In this document: positions 33,804 to 43,087 of the stretch, one piece after another
How positions within the stretch are numbered: position 1 is the stretch's first letter
How the letters are laid out: each line of letters opens with the position of its first letter
DNA from: Candidatus Saccharimonadota bacterium
Lineage (GTDB): Bacteria > Patescibacteriota > Saccharimonadia > Saccharimonadales > Saccharimonadaceae
Length of the DNA stretch: 64,000 nt
NCBI GenBank assembly: GCA_017561575.1
Contig: JAFZBS010000010.1
Location: forward strand, 1-64,000
Direction of reading: 5' to 3'
Translations under genes and position numbers: made by a program
Notes under the pieces: generated by a model
Seen by the model: the letters and a program-made list of their open reading frames with translations, nothing else
What the model was told of the DNA's origin: nothing
Database searches by the model: none

Positions 33804-35260
33804 GACCCCATTATATCATGCTTTTTATGTTTATAAACCAAAAACAGAAGTATAATCCCGTAAAATAAAAACACCCACGGTTGATATGGCTCAATCCTTA
33901 CCAAAAATTGCTTCATTTCGCCAAAAAATTCCACCACCATAATATGAAAATCCAGTACCTTTGTCGCGCACCAAGCGACCACTACATTTATGAGCGGAAT
34001 ATTTACAAGCACACCCGTCAAAAACACTAGCCCCATCGCAAAACTGAGCGTTGGCAAAATCAAAAGATTCGCTGCCACCGATATCAAAGAAATTTGCCCA
34101 TAATAAAACAATACAACCGGAAGCGTCATCAGTGTCGCACTCACCGTCATTAAAACTGTCGTTGCCACAAAACCCGGCTTCTTCTCACCATAAAAAATCT
34201 TTGTCAACTCCGGGAGCAACAACATTATGCCCGCATATGACGCAAACGACAATAACCACCCAAGATTTATCACAAAATTTGGGTTAAAAAGCAACGTCCC
34301 AGCAGCCACCATTAAAATCATTCTAAGCGGATGAATTTTTCTTCCTACATACCAACCCACTAAAGTCAGTATCGCCATCGCCCCAGCCCGCATAATTGAC
34401 GGCGTCCACCCCACCATTGCCATAAAAAACACCACAAAAAGCACTGAGAATAACAGCCCCGCAAACCGCGATATTCGCCCAAAAACTTTTCTAGCCACAC
34501 CAACCAGTATCGCAAGATGCGCTCCGCTCGCCACCACAATATGCGTAAGTCCCACTACGCGTAAGTTTTCTTCCAAATCCTCTGATAACCCCGATTTCAT
34601 TCCAAGAAGATATGACAAACCTAACCTTACTTCCGGTTCCGGCACTAATCTTCTAATTCTTTCCGCAAACCAATTTCTCGAAACCACCGCAATATCCCCT
34701 GGTTCCGGTCGCGCCCACCACATGATTCGCGGCTTATACATGTATCCAGCATACGTTCCAAACCCTTCCGACATTTTTCCTTTCAAACTAAGGCTATCTC
34801 CCCGCGCCAAATCCTCATTTTTATTAAGTGAAACATAAATACTCCCTCGCGTCTCAAAGCATTCTCCCCCAAAACCACAACCACCACCAAACTTCAAATT
34901 ATTAAGTTTTATATTCGTACTTTTCTCATCCGTTTCCGGATCGCCATCCACTGTGCCAGTCACAATCACGCTAATATCATAAAAATTTCGTATATATTTT
35001 TCGCCCACCAGCTCTTGCGACACCCTCACAAAACTTAAGAAAAATCCCGCTAAAACCGCCAAAACACCAAAAACAAACAGGGGTCGTACCATACAAATCA
35101 TAATCAAAAACCCGCTCATCATAACAAAAACCGGCGACGCCAAATAATTCACCCGAAAAACCAATCCCAACACAGTTCCGCCAACCACACCTACGCACAA
35201 CCACACGACAAACCAAGACTGATGGATTTTGCGAAGCCATAGTTCCCTTCTTTTTTTCAT
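33800..35260 (-). CDS. comEC: ComEC/Rec2 DNA uptake channel (short form)
   Basis: 486 residues. N-terminal membrane segments, an OB-like domain (about 85-185), then the competence domain with multiple helices (LGLSYLLGMKSGL, LTHIVVASGAHLAILVGV, WTPSIMRAGAMAIL). The C-terminal metallo-beta-lactamase domain of full-length ComEC (about 750 residues) is absent. It would translocate single-stranded DNA across the membrane and fits the pilus genes. The start has TGA-TAGGTT + six bases + ATG. Confidence 0.9.
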   Translation of the reverse strand: MKKRRELWLRKIHQSWFVVWLCVGVVGGTVLGLVFRVNYLASPVFVMMSGFLIMICMVRPLFVFGVLAVLAGFFLSFVRVSQELVGEKYIRNFYDISVIVTGTVDGDPETDEKSTNIKLNNLKFGGGCGFGGECFETRGSIYVSLNKNEDLARGDSLSLKGKMSEGFGTYAGYMYKPRIMWWARPEPGDIAVVSRNWFAERIRRLVPEPEVRLGLSYLLGMKSGLSEDLEENLRVVGLTHIVVASGAHLAILVGVARKVFGRISRFAGLLFSVLFVVFFMAMVGWTPSIMRAGAMAILTLVGWYVGRKIHPLRMILMVAAGTLLFNPNFVINLGWLLSFASYAGIMLLLPELTKIFYGEKKPGFVATTVLMTVSATLMTLPVVLFYYGQISLISVAANLLILPTLSFAMGLVFLTGVLVNIPLINVVVAWCATKVLDFHIMVVEFFGEMKQFLVRIEPYQPWVFLFYGIILLFLVYKHKKHDIMGS

Positions 35261-35341
35261 ACGGCAAACCTATCACAACGCCAATCATTATTCAACCCCC
35301 CACTAGCAGATAACCTATAATTATGATATAATAATATATAT

Positions 35342-35418
35342 GCACCCGTAGCTCAGTGGATTAGAGCATCTGTCTTCGGAACAGAGGGTCGTGGGTTCGA
35401 GTCCCTCCGGGTGTACCA
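35342..35418 (+). tRNA. tRNA-Arg(UCG)
   Basis: Acceptor GCACCCG/CGGGTGT (G1-T72 wobble), anticodon stem TCTGT/ACAGA, loop CTTCGGA (anticodon TCG), encoded CCA. The T-stem GTGGG/CCCTC has a T-T mismatch at 50-64. Confidence 0.92.
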
Positions 35419-35460
35419 AAGAATTAAAAATGACCCAAAGGGTCTTTTTTAATTCTTTGA
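35419..35460 (+). terminator. Terminator of tRNA-Arg(UCG)
   Basis: Long stem pairing AAAGAATTAAAAATGACCC with GGGTCTTTTTTAATTCTTT. Confidence 0.75.
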
Positions 35461-35469
35461 TATATTCGA

Positions 35470-35594
35470 GGAGGGATAAGAACCCGCAGGGTTCGCCCGC
35501 CGTAGGAGCCGAAAGAAAATCTCAAATTTATTTGAGATTTTTTGAGGCGACGCCCGGCGGAAAGCTTTTGCTTTAGCAAAAGCGTCATCCCTCC
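35470..35594. repeat. Palindromic element between tRNA-Arg 3'-end copies
   Basis: Outer arms GGAGGGAT (35470-35477) and ATCCCTCC (35587-35594). Inside are three smaller hairpins: GAACCC/GGGTTC, AAATCTCAAAT/ATTTGAGATTT and GCTTTTGC/GCAAAAGC. No gene is seen between 35419 and 35728; this and the tRNA-end copies fill the gap. Confidence 0.65.
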
Positions 35595-35604
35595 GGGTGT
35601 ACCA
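35588..35604 (+). repeat. Second copy of the tRNA-Arg(UCG) 3' end
   Basis: 17 bases TCCCTCCGGGTGTACCA, identical to 35402-35418, ending with CCA. It overlaps the right arm of the palindromic element. Confidence 0.8.
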
Positions 35605-35626
35605 TGAAGTAAAAGCAAACCCACTG

Positions 35627-35659
35627 TCCCCCCGGTGTACCAAAGAATTAAAAATGACC
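35627..35659 (+). repeat. Third copy of the tRNA-Arg(UCG) 3' end plus trailer
   Basis: A degenerate tRNA end (35627-35642) followed by 17 bases identical to the tRNA trailer at 35419-35435, then a second terminator-like hairpin (GACCTAAAAAGGTC). Confidence 0.75.
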
Positions 35660-35728
35660 TAAAAAGGTCTATTTTTTACTAAACCTTAAAAATCAATAGT
35701 GCCACAATAATATGGTATTATTATAACT

Positions 35729-38281
35729 ATGGAAGACCTTCATTCTAGTGAAAATATCATAGAGACCCAAACAACCCCAGCACCCGATTATGCCGAATTT
35801 GATCCAGACACAGCCAAAAAACTAGTTGAGGAAGCGGAACGAATAAAAAAGAACCGAATGGTAGGCGCTAAAGTCTTGTCTGTTGTCGGTTTTAATAATC
35901 GCCATCAAGAAATAATTGATTCGTCTTATAAAAAAGCTCGTGAAGCTAAACAAAAGTTAATTGGAAATAATGGCGAACGTCGCAGCGATGCATATATAAC
36001 TCGTATTGAAAACATCATAAACAGACATGGCGCAGCAGCAGAGCAAAGATTATGGAATATGTCTTCTACATCTAGCGAATTAATCATAAAACCAGAAAAT
36101 GTGCCTGATTCTTATTGGGAAACACTAGCTCAAGAAAGGCGCAACAACGGAGAGGATGATTATGATAAAGAATCGGAGGTTAAAAAGGCTCAAAAACTCC
36201 AACGCGAATCAATAAAGAGTTGGTCAGATTATTTAAGCCAAAAAGATTGTCCTTATCCGATGTGGTTTAAACTGTTTGCATGGGATGGCGTAACAAAAAT
36301 GAGTGCAGTTTATGATAAAGACTCACAACGTTTTGCTAAACGTGATAAAACTACGGTGGCTCCTTACCCTCATTTAAACCCCGCCATTCTTGCTCAAATC
36401 TACGGTGCCATCTGCAAAGCAAATGAACTCGATGAAAGTGATGAGATGGAAGAACCAAGTTTAGATGAGGAGGCCGAAAAAGTCACTAAGACTTATAATT
36501 TTAATAAACTTTATTCCCTCTTTTATTCAAGACGAATAGTCACACCCGAAGTACCGAAAAATCCAGAAGATATACATGGAGATTGGGTAGAATATCATCC
36601 TGGTGATGAAGAATCACTAGCCGAAGCGGCAACCGGAACTCCATGGTGTATCGCTACTCCAGCAGTTGGAAAACATTACCTTTTAAAAGGAGAATACGGA
36701 ACAGATGAAATTGGAAAAACAAGCGAAAGTAAAGCAAAATTTATTCTTTTCCATCTCCGTAATGAAGATACCGGTGAACTAGCCGGCTCAGCCTGTGCCT
36801 CAATCAGACTAGACACTGACGGAAACGTTGCCGAAATTTCCGGCATTCAAGATGACCAACTCCTGCATGACAGTTTAGTGCCATTCGTAGAAAGAAAAGT
36901 TATGTCTTTACCAGGCGGGGGAAAATATCGGGAAGCTTTTGCCGATAAACATGTATTAATTCAAATAGATAAAAAGATGCAAAATGGAGAAGAGTTAACC
37001 GACGATGAACTAAGGTTTATTTACGAATTAGACCACCCAATACACAAAATAGAACAATATGGCGTAGACACAAGAATAGAAGAGGCAAAACAAAAATATC
37101 CTATCAGTGTGCTTATCGATAGAAAATTTACTGACGTTCGTGATCTTAAACAACTTATGAAGAAAGAGCAAGTCGATGATATAACTCCTTTCATAGATGC
37201 AGGAGTGAGCATAAAAAGTTTTGTTAAAAATGGTCTCATTGACGTACAAGATATTGATGAACTGTTAAAGCGCGATGTTTCTCATAAAGATATTATCGAT
37301 ATCTTTGAACAAGGAAAGTGGTTATTTGAAAATTTTGATTACTTAGCATCTCGCGGTTTTACCGCTCGAGAAGTCGCAAAGCAAATGTCAACTTCAACCT
37401 TACTAAACCACCTTGATTTTTTGGACAAAAACAATGTCCCATATAATCTAAAAAGAATGATACATAAAGCTATAAAACAGTATGATGGCGGTGACGTCTT
37501 AGACAATAGTGAAGCAATCATGGCGCGTGGTGGAAAAATTAATTTTGAAAAAATTGCAAAAAAAATGGACCCACCAGAAATTATTCAACATACAAGCTCA
37601 TTTTGCAATAATGGCCATAAAGCAATAGTAGAAAAAGCAATAAGAGAATTAAAAAGTTCAGAAGAACCCAATTCTTACAATTTTACTATGTCCAACAATC
37701 TTAAAGCCCTATTAGATGGAGGGATTGAAATAGCCAATCTTGAAGAAATAGCTAATAGCCCGAATCGAAATACTGAACAAGTTTTATTAAATTTAGATAA
37801 ACTTCTAGAACGTGGCGTTGATGTAAAAATTGAGATACCTGAGTTAGTTGATGCCTTTACTGGTGGAGAAAAAGGAATTTTCGATGCTATCGTTAAGCAT
37901 CAAGAACTATTTAATCTTCAGGCAGTTTATGAAAAAATGCCAAAATGGGCAATTGTAAGATATTGTGATGAACTAATCGAAAATGGCATTAAGATTGATG
38001 TTGCACAGCTTGCTAAAGAGGCCGGGGCAGACGATCGACTACTATTAAAAGAAAAGTTTGAAAAATATGGCGTAAAAATAGATGTTGATTCTGAGATTAA
38101 TAAGTTGTCTAGTGGCGAAGCGTTCTATTTATTGGATTATCATTTAGATGACGAAACTGCCCCCGTCGTACATGAAAATGTAGACAAGATTGCTGCTTTG
38201 GTATTATCAGGTATAAAAAATGATAAACAATTGAACAATATGGCAAAACCACTTCTCTGGCGTTTAGGATATATAAAATAA
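35729..38281 (+). CDS. Large solenoid-repeat protein with WCIA-type domain
   Basis: 850 residues, no signal peptide or membrane helix. N-terminal 250 residues are charged and helical. A domain at about 285-400 holds ATGTPWCIATP, KFILFHLRN and a C-terminal strand set, recalling the G-T-x-W-C-[TI]-A segment of uncharacterised phage and accessory proteins. Residues about 430-840 are degenerate 35-40-residue units (LLERGVDVK, LIENGIKIDV, FEKYGVKIDV), probably an alpha-solenoid. Start near TGG-TATTAT, 7 bases before ATG. It lies next to tRNA 3'-end repeats, so it may be in an acquired block. Function unknown. Confidence 0.75.
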   Translation: MEDLHSSENIIETQTTPAPDYAEFDPDTAKKLVEEAERIKKNRMVGAKVLSVVGFNNRHQEIIDSSYKKAREAKQKLIGNNGERRSDAYITRIENIINRHGAAAEQRLWNMSSTSSELIIKPENVPDSYWETLAQERRNNGEDDYDKESEVKKAQKLQRESIKSWSDYLSQKDCPYPMWFKLFAWDGVTKMSAVYDKDSQRFAKRDKTTVAPYPHLNPAILAQIYGAICKANELDESDEMEEPSLDEEAEKVTKTYNFNKLYSLFYSRRIVTPEVPKNPEDIHGDWVEYHPGDEESLAEAATGTPWCIATPAVGKHYLLKGEYGTDEIGKTSESKAKFILFHLRNEDTGELAGSACASIRLDTDGNVAEISGIQDDQLLHDSLVPFVERKVMSLPGGGKYREAFADKHVLIQIDKKMQNGEELTDDELRFIYELDHPIHKIEQYGVDTRIEEAKQKYPISVLIDRKFTDVRDLKQLMKKEQVDDITPFIDAGVSIKSFVKNGLIDVQDIDELLKRDVSHKDIIDIFEQGKWLFENFDYLASRGFTAREVAKQMSTSTLLNHLDFLDKNNVPYNLKRMIHKAIKQYDGGDVLDNSEAIMARGGKINFEKIAKKMDPPEIIQHTSSFCNNGHKAIVEKAIRELKSSEEPNSYNFTMSNNLKALLDGGIEIANLEEIANSPNRNTEQVLLNLDKLLERGVDVKIEIPELVDAFTGGEKGIFDAIVKHQELFNLQAVYEKMPKWAIVRYCDELIENGIKIDVAQLAKEAGADDRLLLKEKFEKYGVKIDVDSEINKLSSGEAFYLLDYHLDDETAPVVHENVDKIAALVLSGIKNDKQLNNMAKPLLWRLGYIK

Positions 38282-38382
38282 AACTTTTTTTCTCGCCTAC
38301 CCATTATTGTCAAACGTGGGGTACTTTGATTTTAACCTTAGTTTACAGAATTCATAGATAGCATTTTTTTCAATTAATTCTA

Positions 38383-38413
38383 AAAATGCGAAAGGCTCGC
38401 CGAAGCGAGCCTT
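38383..38413 (-). terminator. Terminator of the DUF5758-like gene
   Basis: AAGGCTCGC/GCGAGCCTT stem with a 4-base loop and a T-rich tail on the minus strand. Confidence 0.75.
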
Positions 38414-38425
38414 CTTTGAAAATGA

Positions 38426-39700
38426 TTAGCATTTGTAAGCTTCAGCTTCTTCCTTCGTCAAGAAGAAGTGAAAACCTTTAGCGAATGTATCCACCGAAAA
38501 GTCAAAGTCGTGGACTATGATTTTGTCACCAACGCGATACTTGGTCTTTTTGTCGTACGTGGAGATACCAATAGCATCACCATAAAAATCACCAATGATG
38601 CCAACAATCTCCGCCTTGTTAGAACGATACTGTCCATCGTAACTGCGACCACGAATTTCTGCATCATCGGGGATTCTAGCAACAACAATAACGCCATTTA
38701 AACATTTTTTGAAAACTTCGCCTCTGATTTCAACAGTCCGATATGGCTGAAATCTCGATCGGTGCGCCGCAAAGCGAGCCGCAGTGGCGATATCTTTAGC
38801 GGCAGTAAAACCTTCCGTAATCCATCTGTCCGGTACATCTTTGCGACCAGCCGAAGCATACATAGCAGCTAAACGCTTAGAAAACTTATCTGAGCACGAG
38901 TATTCCAAAATGGTATTAAGCCTAACGTTCTTGCCGACAAATGCTTTTGCGGCTTCCTGTTGAGTCTTCCAATTATAGCTGGCTAACCCTTTTTTGATAA
39001 GGGCTACATTGCCGCTTCTTGCGGCAGCAATTTTCATAAGCAACGGGCCAGCGTATTTGCAATCACTGTCGCTGTTGTTGTACCATATCTCAAGCACGTA
39101 GCTACACGGATAAGGAAACTGCTTAAAAGACTTAAATACAGCATCCGCTCCAACCGGATCATTCATGATTTTAAATGCCCATTCACGTTCAGAATCTCTG
39201 AGCAGTTGTGGGCGGTCAGCTGGCAGTTTTTTACCAATAGTAGCGTAAATAGCCGCAATCCTGGATGCCAAACAGTCGAGGCTTTGCCATCTTTTAATGG
39301 TTTCCTCAGGAATAGTTTTACCTTCACACCACCTAGCAGCAGCGAGAGCAATTTCGGAATTATGGCTAAGCAGGAGTTCTTCGATAATATCGATAGGTAT
39401 AGCTTTGAAATTTTCCAAGATGGTAGGGGCATACTTCGGTGAATGTACTAAAGCTCGAAAAGTTTCAATATCAATATCACCACCTTGCAGGATATATGCG
39501 ATAACCCCCCACACATAGCCGGAATTTTTCCACTTCTCTAGAGTCTTTTTACCAACCTGATACTGGACAGAATCTTCTACCGCTATTTTAGCTGCATCTT
39601 CGCTGATTGCATCAGGACTATACTGTCCTACGGTCAAAATATCCTTAATTGTCTCTAACTTCAGATGATTCCGAGTGAGCAAATGCGTCATCTCCTTCAT
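38426..39700 (-). CDS. HEAT-like repeat protein with C-terminal DUF5758-like domain
   Basis: 424 residues from ATG 39700. Residues to about 300 are helical pairs resembling HEAT-type repeats (AIPIDIIEELLLS, SEIALAAARWCEG, SRIAAIYATIGKK, KRLAAMYASAGRK). The last approximately 100 residues (NKAEIVGIIGD, YKVGDKI-like YRVGDKIIVHDFD, GFHFFLTKEEAEAY) match the pattern of DUF5758, known to me from phage and giant-virus pentapeptide proteins. The start is uncertain: a first ATG at 39739 overlaps the -10 region. Its neighbour at 35729 is also a solenoid protein, so the two may act together (inference). Confidence 0.72.
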   Translation of the reverse strand: MKEMTHLLTRNHLKLETIKDILTVGQYSPDAISEDAAKIAVEDSVQYQVGKKTLEKWKNSGYVWGVIAYILQGGDIDIETFRALVHSPKYAPTILENFKAIPIDIIEELLLSHNSEIALAAARWCEGKTIPEETIKRWQSLDCLASRIAAIYATIGKKLPADRPQLLRDSEREWAFKIMNDPVGADAVFKSFKQFPYPCSYVLEIWYNNSDSDCKYAGPLLMKIAAARSGNVALIKKGLASYNWKTQQEAAKAFVGKNVRLNTILEYSCSDKFSKRLAAMYASAGRKDVPDRWITEGFTAAKDIATAARFAAHRSRFQPYRTVEIRGEVFKKCLNGVIVVARIPDDAEIRGRSYDGQYRSNKAEIVGIIGDFYGDAIGISTYDKKTKYRVGDKIIVHDFDFSVDTFAKGFHFFLTKEEAEAYKC

Positions 39701-39824
39701 TTTCAATTTTAAGGTACTGTTAGTATTATATTTTACCATTTTTTTACCAAAAAAGCAAGTAACGATAGTGTATGCAAGTTATTAATAGTTTGCGTGTTAT
39801 AATGAATATATAAAAGGAATAATT

Positions 39825-40658
39825 ATGCCAAATAATTTCGAATCACAATCAAACAACGAAACACCAGACAGTACCGGCAATGGTTGGGACAGTCTAGCCA
39901 ATCTTCCAGATTTTACCACCTTTAAAAAAGAACAATCAACACAGGTACAACCAGGAACTGCCAACACGACACAACCGACTACCCACGAAAAGCAACAAGA
40001 AAAAAGCGAAACAAAAGAATTAGCTAAAAATCACGAAAGAAAGCTTGGCGTAGAAATCATGGAGCTCTCGCCAGACGATAACCCAGAACAAGTAGCAGAA
40101 GCCCTTTACCTAGTCGACCAATATATTTTTCCAGATTTATTCGATGACGAAGAAAAAGCCAAAGTTCTAACAAAAGAACTCTTCTCGGACGATCCAAACG
40201 CTCTATTTTCTTACAAAAAGACCCTGGTAGCAAAGGATGACAAAGGGGACGTCGTGGGAATTGCAGTTTATAGAGATAGTAATTGCACACCTTGGGATAC
40301 CGAAGCCGTAAGACAAAGATTCCTTTCCACTGGCCTAGAATTACCAGCACAATTTGACAGAGCCAACGAAGGATATATGAAAAAAATTACCGACGCAGAG
40401 TTACCAGAAGGAGCAGCCGAAATTGAATTTGTGGGCGTAAGAGAAGAGTATCGCTCCAATGGAATCGGTGGTCTTTTGATGAAAAAAATAATGGATGAAT
40501 TAGGGTATACCGAAGCACATCTTGATGTACTTGATAGTCATCCAGGCGCAAGAAAATTGTATGACAAACTTGGCTTTAAGCCATCTGGAGAAAAATTCGG
40601 TAATTATCCAGACGGTACCGAAGGCGTACAACATATGATTCGCAAAAAAGAGCAGTAG
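39825..40658 (+). CDS. GNAT acetyltransferase with a disordered N-terminal extension
   Basis: 277 residues. The first 75 are Thr/Gln/Asn-rich and probably disordered. Residues about 85-275 are a GNAT fold: acetyl-CoA-binding VGVREEYRSNGIGGLLMKKIM (R-x-x-G-x-G/A form SNGIGG) and C-terminal HPGARKLYDKLGFKPSG. Start ATG 39825 with AAAGGA upstream. Substrate unknown. Confidence 0.85.
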   Translation: MPNNFESQSNNETPDSTGNGWDSLANLPDFTTFKKEQSTQVQPGTANTTQPTTHEKQQEKSETKELAKNHERKLGVEIMELSPDDNPEQVAEALYLVDQYIFPDLFDDEEKAKVLTKELFSDDPNALFSYKKTLVAKDDKGDVVGIAVYRDSNCTPWDTEAVRQRFLSTGLELPAQFDRANEGYMKKITDAELPEGAAEIEFVGVREEYRSNGIGGLLMKKIMDELGYTEAHLDVLDSHPGARKLYDKLGFKPSGEKFGNYPDGTEGVQHMIRKKEQ

Positions 40659-40749
40659 CAGCTCTGCCAATAAAAACCCAGAACATATCATTTGTCCCCT
40701 AACAGATATAGCTTTTTCCCTACAGATGCGATATAATACATATAATTAC

Positions 40750-40826
40750 GCACCCATAGCTCAACTGGATAGAGCGTCAGCTTCCGGAGCTGAAGGCTAG
40801 AGGTTCAAATCCTCCTGGGTGTACCA
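40750..40826 (+). tRNA. tRNA-Arg(CCG)
   Basis: Acceptor GCACCCA/TGGGTGT, anticodon stem TCAGC/GCTGA, loop TTCCGGA (anticodon CCG), encoded CCA. TATAAT upstream at about 40733. Confidence 0.93.
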
Positions 40827-40857
40827 AATCCAAAAACTATGATATAATATAACACAT

Positions 40858-40934
40858 GGTACCGTAGCTCAGATGGTTAGAGCGTGGGACTCATAAGCCC
40901 AAGGTCACTGGTTCGATCCCAGTCGGTACTACCA
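40858..40934 (+). tRNA. tRNA with CAU anticodon (elongator Met)
   Basis: Acceptor GGTACCG/CGGTACT, stem TGGGA/GCCCA, loop CTCATAA (anticodon CAT), encoded CCA. Because a tRNA-Ile(UAU) exists at 20069, elongator Met is likelier than lysidine-Ile, but the sequence alone does not decide. TGA-TATAAT lies 9 bases upstream. Confidence 0.85.
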
Positions 40935-40941
40935 AATAATT

Positions 40942-41346
40942 ATGACAAACAAAAAAGGCTTCACCATTTTAGAACTAGTTATCGTAGCGGCTTTTGCATC
41001 GCTACTTTTTGTTCTCTTCTTTATGCAAAAAGCCAACCTCGACGCATTCGATCGTGACGAAAAACGCAAAACTGCAATCAATGCCATGTATTATGCCCTT
41101 GAAGAAAGCTTTTATAAAGAGCACGGATATTATCCTGAACAAATCAACGAAAATAACATCACTGTTATCGACCCAGCCCTCTGGACCGACCCAAACGGCT
41201 ACAACCTTGGTGATCCCTTAAGTGCCTATTCGTATATACCCGCCAATTGTACTAATGGCCATTGTAAAGAATACACACTAAAAACTCTTCTCGAAAAAGA
41301 GGATACTTTTATTAAACGAAATAGAGATCATAACGATACAAAATAA
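40942..41346 (+). CDS. Type IV pilin-like protein
   Basis: 134 residues. Class III prepilin signal MTNKKG-FTILELVIVAAF with Glu at +5, then a hydrophobic helix (about 8-28) and a short polar head with a Cys pair (ANCTNGHC). Its ATG is only 7 bases after the tRNA CCA end and there is no Shine-Dalgarno, so it is probably transcribed with the tRNA. Ends at a terminator. Confidence 0.88.
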   Translation: MTNKKGFTILELVIVAAFASLLFVLFFMQKANLDAFDRDEKRKTAINAMYYALEESFYKEHGYYPEQINENNITVIDPALWTDPNGYNLGDPLSAYSYIPANCTNGHCKEYTLKTLLEKEDTFIKRNRDHNDTK

Positions 41347-41383
41347 GCTAGCACCTTTAAAAAACTGCTAGCTTATTTTTTTA
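41342..41383 (+). terminator. Bidirectional terminator
   Basis: AATAAGCTAGCA/TGCTAGCTTATT stem with T-run; A-run on the other side, between convergent genes. Confidence 0.85.
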
Positions 41384-41956
41384 TTCCTTATCTTTATTCT
41401 TCTTCTTTGCTTCTGAAATGAGTTTTACCACTGCCTTTAATTCCGCCGAAGAAATATCAGAATAAGGGAAGGTATAGGTAGTCTCATCGCCCACCGTCGA
41501 AAGTCTAAAAGTGCCATAATGAAAAATTGTCTGAAGTAGCCCTGCCTGATGGAAACTAGCGTCCTCAACCGAAACCAAATCAATAATATTAACACTAGTT
41601 GCTACTGGTGATTTCATGACCATCTGAATCGCATGTTTATTCGTAATAAATAAACGATTTCCACGATATACGGTAATCGCAATAATTCCAATTATAATAC
41701 CCGCCGCCACAAGGCACATCAAAATCATAAACATAAAATGTCGCCCCATATCGTCAAGTGATTTCTGACCGAGTAAAACCATCAAGAATGCAAACAGAAT
41801 AATAATTAAACCAAGAGCCAGCCCTCCAAAAATCGCAAACAAACAAAGACGCGACCTTTTAAAAGCAAACTCAACATATTCATCATCATCCAACTTCAAA
41901 AAAGGGAAATCCTTTTTGCTTCTAGCGTGTCGAATTTTAGTTAATCCTTCATCCAT
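41381..41956 (-). CDS. Two-helix membrane protein with bPH-like domain
   Basis: 191 residues. N-terminal cytoplasmic stretch, two transmembrane helices (about 32-60 and 72-98), then a beta-rich region (NRLFITNKHAIQM, IIDLVSVEDASFHQ, YGTFRLST) typical of bacterial PH (YdbS/bPH2) domains. Lys/Glu tail. AAAGGAG upstream of ATG. Role at the membrane unknown. Confidence 0.78.
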   Translation of the reverse strand: MDEGLTKIRHARSKKDFPFLKLDDDEYVEFAFKRSRLCLFAIFGGLALGLIIILFAFLMVLLGQKSLDDMGRHFMFMILMCLVAAGIIIGIIAITVYRGNRLFITNKHAIQMVMKSPVATSVNIIDLVSVEDASFHQAGLLQTIFHYGTFRLSTVGDETTYTFPYSDISSAELKAVVKLISEAKKKNKDKE

Positions 41957-41981
41957 TTTACAGAATAGCTCCTTTCTATTA

Positions 41982-43001
41982 TTATATCATATTCCCTAAT
42001 TCTTGTAAATGTTTTCGACCCTTCTCAGTCACTACCCGACCTTTAGGAGTGCGCATCAACAACCCCAATTGCAATAAATATGGTTCATAAAAGTCCTCAA
42101 TCGTCGTCGCCTCATCACCAGTCAAAGCCGCAATCGTAGTAAGGCCCACTGGCCTATCTCCATAGTTCTCTATCATTAGCTTCAACATATTTCTATCCGC
42201 CGGATCTAAACCTAATTCATCTATCTCCATTAATTTTAGAGCATCCGCTGCAATTTTAGTATCCACAATCCCATCACCATTTACATCTGCATAATCTCTC
42301 ACTCTCTTAAAAATTCGGTTTGCAATTCTTGGCGTCAATCGAGACCTCGTTGCAAGCAATGAGCAGGCCTCCGGCTGAATTTCAGTCTTCAGTATTCCAG
42401 CCGTCCGCCTTAGAATCTGCTCAATTTCTGGCTCTTTGTAATATTCCAATCTATGGATGATTCCAAATCTATCCCTGAGCGGACCAGCAAGCGACCCGGT
42501 CCTCGTCGTTGCGCCAATCACAGTAAAATGCGGTAAATCAAGCCTCACCGATCGCGCCGCCGGACCTTTCCCAATTACAATATCTAATTTGTAATCCTCC
42601 ATCGCCGAATAAAGTACCTCTTCCACTGCTCGCCGCAAACGGTGGATTTCATCGATAAACAACACGTCACCGTCTTTTAAATTCGTTAAAATCGACGCCA
42701 AATCACCAGCCCTTTCAATCGCTGGACCCGAAGTTACGCGAAGGGAAGCGCCAAGCTCATGCGCAATTACACCCGCCATCGTCGTCTTGCCTAACCCTGG
42801 CGGACCATATAATAATATATGGTCAAGCGTTGAACCATCCGCACGCTTTTTTACTGCCTCAATCGCAAGCTTTAAATTGTTTTTGAGATGCTCCTGGCCA
42901 ATATATTCAACAAAAGTAACTGGCCGAAGCGATATTTCAATCCGCTCCTCTTCACTATCATTTTGAGCCATTGTCGGCTCAACTAGCCTCTCTATTGCCA
43001 T
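41982..43001 (-). CDS. ruvB: Holliday junction helicase RuvB
   Basis: 339 residues, normal length. Walker A GPPGLGKTTMAGVIA, Walker B LFIDEIHRL, sensor I GATTR and a C-terminal winged helix (GRVVTEKGRKHL). Drives branch migration with RuvA. ATG 43001 chosen because TGT-TATAAT ends six bases upstream; two in-frame ATGs further up would lie in that promoter. Confidence 0.97.
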   Translation of the reverse strand: MAIERLVEPTMAQNDSEEERIEISLRPVTFVEYIGQEHLKNNLKLAIEAVKKRADGSTLDHILLYGPPGLGKTTMAGVIAHELGASLRVTSGPAIERAGDLASILTNLKDGDVLFIDEIHRLRRAVEEVLYSAMEDYKLDIVIGKGPAARSVRLDLPHFTVIGATTRTGSLAGPLRDRFGIIHRLEYYKEPEIEQILRRTAGILKTEIQPEACSLLATRSRLTPRIANRIFKRVRDYADVNGDGIVDTKIAADALKLMEIDELGLDPADRNMLKLMIENYGDRPVGLTTIAALTGDEATTIEDFYEPYLLQLGLLMRTPKGRVVTEKGRKHLQELGNMI

Positions 43002-43048
43002 ACCCATATTATAACACAAAAAACTACCACCTATCTATTTTAGCAGTC

Positions 43049-43077
43049 TTGACAACACAGTGCCAATTTGCTACAAT
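43049..43077 (+). promoter_or_regulatory. dnaK promoter
   Basis: TTGACA (43049-43054), 17-base spacer, TACAAT (43072-43077). The transcription start would fall just before the CIRCE element. Confidence 0.85.
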
Positions 43078-43087
43078 TAATTCAGAA

